DNA of 64,000 nucleotides, from NCBI RefSeq assembly GCF_041146395.1, contig NC_091006.1, positions 8,438,001 through 8,502,000 of the forward strand, read 5' to 3'. The stretch's first letter is position 1; each line of letters opens with the position of its first letter. Below the pieces are notes generated by a model. That model saw nothing but the letters and a program-made list of their open reading frames with translations, was not told the origin of the DNA and searched no databases. This document shows, one piece after another, positions 57,311 through 64,000 of the stretch. The DNA comes from Eulemur rufifrons. Lineage: Eukaryota; Chordata; Mammalia; Primates; Lemuridae. Made by a program: the position numbers and the translations under genes.

Positions 57311-57529
57311 CAGACACTCCACGAATGGGATGTTCCAGGCAATTGGGCTGGCTGGGAAGCTCCTCAGTGGCGCTCAGCGTCCCCACAGGAAAAGCCTGTA
57401 CCTGCTGCCCCCTAGTGGACATGGAGATCAGGCCAGACAAGGGACAGGGAGCTGACAGGTCAAGGTACTCCGGCAGAGAAGCCAGAGGCACTGACCCAGA
57501 TGGGAGTAGAGATGAGGGGTGGAGGAAGA

Positions 57530-58060
57530 GAAAAGACGGAATGGAGAGAGGAGAGAGGGATGGAGGGAGATGGACAGGGAGACAGAGACCGGCCCGGCCG
57601 ATGCACACAGGGACAGAGATGAAGAGGGAGCAGAGAACTGGGCAGGGGCCAGGCAGACAGAGGATTGAGAGCTTGTTGAAAAGAGAGAGAGAGAAAGGGG
57701 CAGGGGACATGAGGCCAGGGTGGAACTGCAGAGAGACAGGGAAAGACGGGGGAGAGGGGAGAGTGTCTTCCCCAGGCGGTGGGTAGGGAGTGAGGGCCCC
57801 AGGGAGGTGTTGTTGGACAGACAGAGGCTGGGCTGTTGCCACACAGGTACAGAGAGTGTGAGACAGGGATGGGAATGTGGACAGAAGGACAGTGTGTGTG
57901 ACAGAGGGACGCGGGATAAATGCAAAGAAGGGAGAGAGAAAACCCAGGGAACAGGCAGACGTGAACACAGGCGGACACACCCAGAAAGACGAGAAGGAGG
58001 TGGACAGAGAGAAAGACAGGTGGACACACATGGACAGACAGGCAGACAGAGGGATACAGA
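57530..58060 (+). repeat. GAGACAGA/GGACAGA low-complexity tract
   Basis: gagagagagaaa and ggacagacagg words; no coding sense. Confidence 0.82.
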
Positions 58061-58254
58061 GAAGCCAGGGGACCCCCATGCCAGTGGACACCCCGAGATG
58101 GAGCAGAGAGCGGTATGTGGGGTCAGGCTGGATTGGGGAAGACTGGGACCTGGCGGGGGGTCCAGGCTGAGGGGCTTCCTGTGGCAAAGCTTAGGACAGT
58201 TGCTGGGGAACGGGCTCCCCTGGCCGGGGTCTCTGCCCGCCACCCCTCCCAACA

Positions 58255-58445
58255 CTCCCCCCCACCCGGCGGGCTGCCCGGCGGAGGCGACAGATTGAGC
58301 GATGAGACGCATTACGCACTTAATCCGCCTGATTGAATGTTTTGCTTTCGCCCAAATTGAAACATTAAACAACACGGGACGAGAAGAGGCGGCCGCAAAT
58401 CACTCATGAAAGATTCATCTTCTCCCCGGCAGCCGCCACCGCCCG
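58255..58445. promoter_or_regulatory. Unique island H (candidate regulatory element)
   Basis: 'gcgacagattgagcgatgag', 'acgcattacgcacttaatcc', 'gcctgattgaatgttttgct', 'aattgaaacattaaacaaca', 'cgggacgagaagaggcgg' and 'atcactcatgaaagattcat'. AT-rich words with TAATCC and ATTGA sites plus interspersed CpGs are bounded by GC-rich DNA on both sides. Confidence 0.54.
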
Positions 58446-58449
58446 CCTC

Positions 58450-59570
58450 CAACGCTGCCCACCCCAGCCAGGAAGCCTCAGGGTGGGGATGGGGGCTGGG
58501 GCAGCACCTCTGCCCACTCTGCGGGCCTCAGCCCTGACTGCCCAGGGAAGTTCTTTCCACTGTCTGGCCTCGATCCTACAGGTGGTTTCAGAGACAGGGA
58601 CCCCAGATCCTGGGCCATCCTGGACAGCATGACCTTGGCCCTGTCCCCGCCCCTCTCTAGATGGGGAGCCCTTTTTGCCCTCTGTGGGGTCCATCTCTCC
58701 AGCTGTCTTCCTGGCCCAGACCTGGACCTTTGGGACATGGAAGGGGCTGCCCAGGGTGGGGGATGAGGTCTGGGAGCCTCCTCCCCATGTGGGCACCTTT
58801 CTGGGTTCCGGATCCAGGAGTGGGGGTGGTGTCTTGGGGAGGGTGAGTCAGAGGGAGGTGGCCATTATGTCAGGATGAGTGGAAATGGGGAGATGGGGAG
58901 CGTGTGTATGTGTGTTCTCTGCCACGCCAGAGTTCGGTGTGTCTGTGTGTCTGTCTGCCAGCATGGATGACTGTGTACTTTCTGTCTGCCTCGCTCTGCC
59001 TGTGTTGCTGTAACTTGCTTTGGGATTGTGCCTCCCTCTCTGTGTCACCACCCCAAGTCTGGGTGACCCTGTGTGTGACTGCAACTCTGAGGGCCTGGGG
59101 GTGTCTGTCTGTCTGCCTGTCTGTGTCTGAGTGTCACTTTCTCTGTGTGCATCCTATGCGTAGCATTTTCATGTGGTATGTGTCTGTGTCAACGTGACTT
59201 TCAGGATGTGACTGTGTGTGACTTCCTGTTTGTGCATCTGTTGGTGCCTGCCTGCTGTGTCTGTCTGTCTGTCTGTCTGCCTGGGTTTGTGTCTATGCGT
59301 TGCCTGCTCTGGGTCTGTCTGCAGGTCTGTGTCTGTTTCTATGCCTCAGTCTGTTTTGTGCATCTGCGTGTCTCTGTGTCTACCTCTCTCAGTCTCTGTC
59401 TCTGGCTGAGGGGGCACCTGCTGGGGCCAGGGATGAGTCACCAGAAGGCCAGAGCGGGGAGAGGCCAGGGAGACAGGAGGTGAGAAAGACAGAGAGACAG
59501 GACAGCGGTGATGCCTGAGAGCCGGGGAGCAGAGAGCAAGCGCGAGGGAGCTGGGGGGGCATCTGGGCGC
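58450..59570. other. Unassigned stretch with GT/CTGT-rich tract
   Basis: Unique DNA to about 58,880, then 'tgtctgtctgtctgtctgcc'-type low complexity (about 58,900-59,405) and a purine-rich end. No gene seen. Confidence 0.6.
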
Positions 59571-59574
59571 CACG

Positions 59575-59665
59575 GCCGGAGCGGGTGATCAATATTCGAT
59601 TTAGGTTTTAATTCCGGGGCTTTCGGAGCCTGTCAGCCCTGATGTATGAGCTCACACTGGGGCCG
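59575..59665. promoter_or_regulatory. Unique island I (candidate regulatory element)
   Basis: 'gagcgggtgatcaatattcg', 'atttaggttttaattccggg' and 'gctttcggagcctgtcagcc' form a short AT-rich island with ATCAAT and TTAATT words. Confidence 0.45.
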
Positions 59666-60394
59666 CCCAGCCAGCCACCCCACCAATGCCCATGGCCTGG
59701 TGGCCTGTCCCAGCTCCCTTGCCCAGCTGGCTGTGGTCTGCAGAAGAGGGGGAAGGGAGATGGGCCCAGTGAACTTGAGCCTGGTTCCTCACTCGCCCAG
59801 TGTGCCCGCAGCCCCTGCTCCTGCCTGCCCTGCCAAGCAGGGCCCCCAGAGGCCCTCACACACTGCCTCAGGGACACCCTGGAGCAGTCCCACAGCCTGC
59901 CTGTCAACACCGGTCTCACACACACACACACGTGCCCCTGGGCTCCCACATACCTGTGCACATGCGAACCCTGGCACACAACTCCAACATACATGTATCC
60001 ACACACACCTCTGGACTCATACACACATGTGCACACACTAACTCTGACACACACCCACGGGTCCGCACACATAACCCCAGTGCACACAGACGCATACAGG
60101 CTCCATGGTGATGGGAGGGGGGAACAATGGGGAGACAGCATTCTGGCAAGAGAAGCAAGAGACAGAGACACAAACTCAGAGACACACTGACATAGTGACA
60201 GAGATCGAAGAGACAGAGACGGCTGAAGAGCACAAGAGAACACTCAGAGACTGGGGACAGACACAGAGAGAGCAGCCGGAGGGAGGGCTGGAGAGGCTGG
60301 GGCAGCAGTGGACAGGGCTCAGCAGTTAGGGGGATGGGGAGCCCCCCCAAACCCTGTCTCTCTCAGGAAGATGGATCCACCGCCCTCCCTGATG
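59666..60394. other. Unassigned stretch with CA-rich and GAGA tracts
   Basis: GC-rich unique DNA (to 59,910), then CA-rich text (59,915-60,080), then a GAGACA tract (60,150-60,280). No gene seen. Confidence 0.6.
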
Positions 60395-60560
60395 ACAATG
60401 CTGTCTGCGCAAACTTTAATTAACACTTTGAGTTAATTAGTTCGAGATCATTTAGGAGTAAAATGTTTTTATTAGGGAGGCTGCAAGCCTGTTGATGGAT
60501 GGGGCGCGATTCGCTCTTCCGCCTGCGGGGACAGCCGGTAAACAGAAATCAATCAGGGGC
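60395..60560. promoter_or_regulatory. Unique island J (candidate regulatory element)
   Basis: 'gcgcaaactttaattaacac', 'tttgagttaattagttcgag', 'atcatttaggagtaaaatg', 'tttttattagggaggctgca', 'ggcgcgattcgctcttccgc' and 'ggtaaacagaaatcaatcag'. Two TTAATTA-type palindromes lie within 30 bp. It ends directly before minisatellite array 2. Confidence 0.54.
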
Positions 60561-60599
60561 CTCCCAACCCAGCCCCCCCAGTGCCAAGCTCCCAGCCTA

Positions 60600-61835
60600 G
60601 GGCCCAGGAGTCTGGGATCCCAGCATCCTCTTACCCCCAGGACTCAGGAGCCAGCCCAGCCCCTCCTCCCTCAGACCCGGGGGTCCAGCCCCAGCCCCTC
60701 CTCCCTCAGACCCGGGGGTCCGGCCCCAGCCCCTCCTCCCTCAGACCCGGGGGTCCGGCCCCAGCCCCTCCTCCCTCAGACCCGGGGGTCCAGGCCCAGC
60801 CCCTCCTCCCTCAGACCCGGGGGTCCAGGCCCAGCCCCTCCTCCCTCAGACCCGGGGGTCCAGGCCCAGCCCCTCCTCCCTCAGACCCGGGGGTCCAGGC
60901 CCAGCCCCTCCTCCCTCAGACCCGGGGGTCCAGGCCCAGCCCCTCCTCCCTCAGACCCGGGGGTCCAGGCCCAGCCCCTCCTCCCTCAGACCCGGGGGTC
61001 CAGGCCCAGCCCCTCCTCCCTCAGACCCGGGGGTCCAGGCCCCCAGCCCCTCCTCCCTCAGACCCGGGGGTCCAGGCCCCCAGCCCCTCCTCCCTCAGAC
61101 CCGGGGGTCCGGCCCCAGCCCCTCCTCCCTCAGACCCGGGGGTCCAGGCCCAGCCCCTCCTCCCTCAGACCCGGGGGTCCAGGCCCAGCCCCTCCTCCCT
61201 CAGACCCGGGGGTCCAGGCCCAGCCCCTCCTCCCTCAGACCCGGGGGTCCAGGCCCCCAGCCCCTCCTCCCTCAGACCCGGGGGTCCAGGCCCCCAGCCC
61301 CTCCTCCCTCAGACCCGGGGGTCCAGGCCCCCAGCCCCTCCTCCCTCAGACCCGGGGGTCCAGGCCCAGCCCCTCCTCCCTCAGACCCGGGGGTCCAGGC
61401 CCCCAGCCCCTCCTCCCTCAGACCCGGGGGTCCAGGCCCCCAGCCCCTCCTCCCTCAGACCCGGGGGTCCAGGCCCAGCCCCTCCTCCCTCAGACCCAGG
61501 GGTCCAGGCCCAGCCCCTCCTCCCTCAGACCCGGGGGTCCAGGCCCCCAGCCCCTCCTCCCTCAGACCCGGGGATCCAGGCCCCCAGCCCCTCCTCCCTC
61601 AGACCCGGGGGTCCAGGCCCAGCCCCTCCTCCCTCAGACCCGGGGGTCCAGGCCCCCAGCCCCTCCTCCCTCAGACCCGGGGGTCCAGGCCCAGCCCCTC
61701 CTCCCTCAGACCCAGGGGTCCAGGCCCCCAGCCCCTCCTCCCTCAGACCCAGGGGTCCAGCCCCAGCCCCTTCCCCTCAGACCCAGGGGTCCAGGCCCAG
61801 ACCCTCCTCTCTCAAACCCAGGGGTCCCTGTCCTG
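60600..61835 (-). repeat. Chromosome-19-type minisatellite array 2
   Basis: About 33 highly uniform units of 34-36 bp: 'ctcctccctcagacccgggg' then 'gtccaggcccagcccc'. Unit length varies mainly by 2 nt (ggcccagcc or ggcccccagcc). Nearly every unit keeps a CCCGGG site. It is the reverse complement of the array 1 unit. The 468- and 528-aa open frames are repeat artefacts. Confidence 0.97.
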
Positions 61836-62099
61836 TGTCCACTCCTCTCCCAGGCACAGGTTTCCAGACCCCAGCTCTATCCTCCCTCAGACGCCTGAGG
61901 ACCCTGACTGCACACTCCCTCTTCCACTGGCGTCCCTGCCGTCTGGCACAGAACCGAAGCCGGATTCACGGCTGGGGGGCTCCCTGGGCTGTTGGTCAGA
62001 CCCTCCCTCAACTCCCCCCAGGGTCTCCGACTCCGCATCTCTGGAACTTTGTCCCCGTCGTCTCTCAGCGTCGCTGTCTGGTCGTCTCCGAGACACGCC

Positions 62100-63060
62100 C
62101 GGGGTCGGCCGCGGCCCCTCCCGCAGGTGACGGCTTCATCAGGTGTCCGCGCGCGCGGGCGGGGTGAGGCCGGGCCGGGCCGGGGAGGCGGGGGCGGAGG
62201 GGGCGGGGGTTCCGGGGCCGATAAATCTTCATCAGGCGGCGGCGGGGGGGCCATTAGGCGCTAATGGGAAGATGGAGGGGCCTGTCGGCCGCGCGGGCCG
62301 GGCCTCATTTGTCCTGCTTCCCGCTCCATTGGCCGCCGCCCCCGCCCCGCCCCTCCCCCGCCGCCGCCGCGCGCCCCATTTCCGCTTCAAACCTTTGCAA
62401 GGGACGTGGGGGGGTCCCCAAGGGGAGGACTGGCGAAGGAGGGAGCTCGAAGGCAAGGGCAGAGTTAGAGAAGGGGGAGGGGGCCCGGGGCGTGGAGGGG
62501 GCCGGGGTAGGTGGCCGAGACAGTGTAGAACGCGGGCGACTCAGCTAGAACGCAGGCGGAGGGGAGAAGAGCGCTGTGGGGAGGGGTTAGAAGGTGCAGA
62601 AAGTAAATAGAACTCCTTGGAGGAAAAAGGAACGCGGGAGGGGCCATATGGAACGCGACAGGGGACAAGGAATGCGGGAGGCGTGGGGACAGGAAGGAGG
62701 CGGCGAGGGGGGGTGCGGGGGTCGCAGAGTTGGAATTAGGGGACAGGGTCGGATCACCGGCCCGGCCTCCAGAGCGGGGGTCTGAGGAGGCGAGCGGGCG
62801 GCGTCCCTGGAGGCATTGGCGCGGCCCCCGCCCTTCGCTGCCGCCGCCCGCTCCCAGACTCGCGCCCCCCGCGCGTCCACTCTGATTTCTCGGCCCATTT
62901 TTCTTCCTCTCCTGTCACTCCGGCGCTCGCCCTCCCGCCGCCGGCTGCCCCGCCGCGCTCCGCTTCCCGCGGGAACCCCCGCTGCAGCCAGCCCCGGGGC
63001 GCAGCCGGCTCCGTGCCGCAGCGCCCCCACCCCTACTCCCGCCGGCCCGGACCCCTGCAG
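62100..63060. promoter_or_regulatory. Unique island K within an orphan CpG island
   Basis: The CpG-rich DNA contains 'gacggcttcatcaggtgtcc', 'gataaatcttcatcaggcgg', an inverted homeodomain-like pair CCATTAG-GCG-CTAATGG (62,251-62,267), then 'ctccattggccgccgccccc' (a CCAAT word on the minus strand beside GC boxes) and a further CpG-rich block at 62,800-63,050. It looks like a bidirectional CpG promoter or enhancer, but I recognise no gene on either side. Confidence 0.5.
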
Positions 63061-63099
63061 TCCCCGCCAGGACCACGTATGCCAGGCGTGTGAACCCCT

Positions 63100-64000
63100 A
63101 GTCAGTCAGCCCCAAGTGGACCATCCCCCGTGAAGACCCTCAGCCTCAGGGGTGGGCAGTGAGGATGGGTCCCCCCAGACCCGTGGGCCAGGTCCCTAGG
63201 ACTTCTGGGTCCTAGTCTCATATTTCCCTAAAGGAGGTGTCTAGATACCCACAAACCAGGCTTGTGAGCCCCCACATGGACTGGAGACCGCTGGAATCAG
63301 TCCTAGACATGGAGCCAGATCACCCCAGGCTATGTGAATGGCCTCAGAAATGCAGAGAACTGTACCCCAGCCCAGACACCCCCAAACAAGTCCTCCAGCC
63401 CAAGACACTTGCAGGACAAGGGAAATGGGCCTTAGCTCAGTCATCCCAAAACATGCATCAGTAACTCCACAAGTCACCCTAAACCAGGCATTTATCCCCC
63501 CAGACTCAGTCACCCCCAAATTGGGCATCAGGGACCCCAAAGCTGGCACACCTCCACTCAGCTGTCTCACTGAACCCTCATCAGGACCCCAAGGTAAATC
63601 ACCCGTGATCTAGACAAATGGTTCCTGGCTGCTATCACCCCACTCAGCCTGTGACCCCCATTTTCAACACACTCAAATTAGAAAATGGGACTGAAACTCA
63701 AGTCACCCCTAAACTGAGCTACCTCAAACTTGATATCTGGATCCCCAGACTCAATTAAAAATTGGGATCTGGGCCCCACCTAGCTAAGGATTCCCTCAAA
63801 CTAGACATCTGGCTCCCCAGACTCAGTTTCCACTAAACCAAGATCAAGAGTCCCCAACAAGTCCCCCTAACACTAGTCATCTAGGTCTCCACCATCACCC
63901 CCAAACCTTGCATCTGGACCTAATCTATGCATCTAGACAACCAGCTTTAGTAACCTCCCTATTTGGCATCTGGAACCCCCGAATCAGCTGCCCTTAAATT
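63100..64000. repeat. Decayed minisatellite with ccccaaactnggcatctgg core
   Basis: Diverged units recur every 35-45 bp, for example 'tcacccccaaattgggcatc' and 'cctcaaactagacatctgg' / 'tccccagactcagtttcc', running to the window edge. No coding sense. Confidence 0.72.

Noticed and set aside
56736..58187. 483-aa minus-strand open frame
   Set aside because: It crosses minisatellite array 1 and a GAGA tract and has no recognisable domain.
60492..62167. 468- and 528-aa Pro-rich open frames
   Set aside because: They are translations of minisatellite array 2 in different frames. Unit-length changes of 2 nt shift the frame without consequence, showing no coding selection.
37140..64000. RABAC1 or ATP1A3 exons expected to the right of ERFL from human gene order
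   Set aside because: I looked for the characteristic protein text of both and found none. They presumably lie beyond the window.

Overview
This is nuclear DNA from a primate, syntenic with human chromosome 19q13.2. The gene order is RPS19 (3' part) > CD79A > ARHGEF1 > < ERFL, followed by about 27 kb with no gene I can support. The two Alu elements (18.83 and 22.71 kb) carry the right-arm text 'gagctaggctgacaccacgg' / 'gagctaggatgatgccac', which is typical of strepsirrhine (lemur, loris, galago) Alus, so I infer a strepsirrhine rather than a human or other simian. Old mammalian repeats (MIR, a Tigger MITE, MER5A) fit the same picture.

The left 31 kb is gene-dense and on the plus strand. RPS19 exons 4-6 encode residues 58-145 of ribosomal protein eS19; its first exons lie to the left of the window. 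CD79A (five exons, 227 aa) is the Ig-alpha chain of the B-cell receptor. It has an intact ITAM and a classic B-cell promoter with EBF, RUNX, E2A and Pax5/Ets sites. ARHGEF1 (p115-RhoGEF) spans about 18 kb. I reconstructed 27 coding exons whose frames all join to 911 codons plus stop, and an in-frame 168-bp cassette exon would give 967 aa. All three genes are whole where covered, with consensus or near-consensus splice sites. CD79A and ARHGEF1 connect functionally: B-cell receptor signalling, and Galpha12/13-to-RhoA signalling, which is prominent in lymphocytes.

ERFL, an ETS-domain repressor-like factor of 354 aa in five exons, lies on the minus strand tail-to-tail with ARHGEF1. The two 3' ends are roughly 280 bp apart.

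From 37 to 64 kb I find no protein-coding gene. The stretch has two interleaved components. One is low-complexity and tandem repeats: GAGA/CTCT tracts, CA-rich tracts, a 1.2-kb CACACATCACAC array, two opposed arrays of a chromosome-19-type minisatellite, and several decayed minisatellites. The other is about eleven short, unique, AT-rich islands rich in TAAT/ATTA and ATCGAT/ATCAAT words, several of them next to CpG-rich DNA. The islands look like a cluster of conserved developmental regulatory elements around ERFL. This is the most interesting feature of the window. Conservation itself cannot be seen from one sequence, so that reading is inference.
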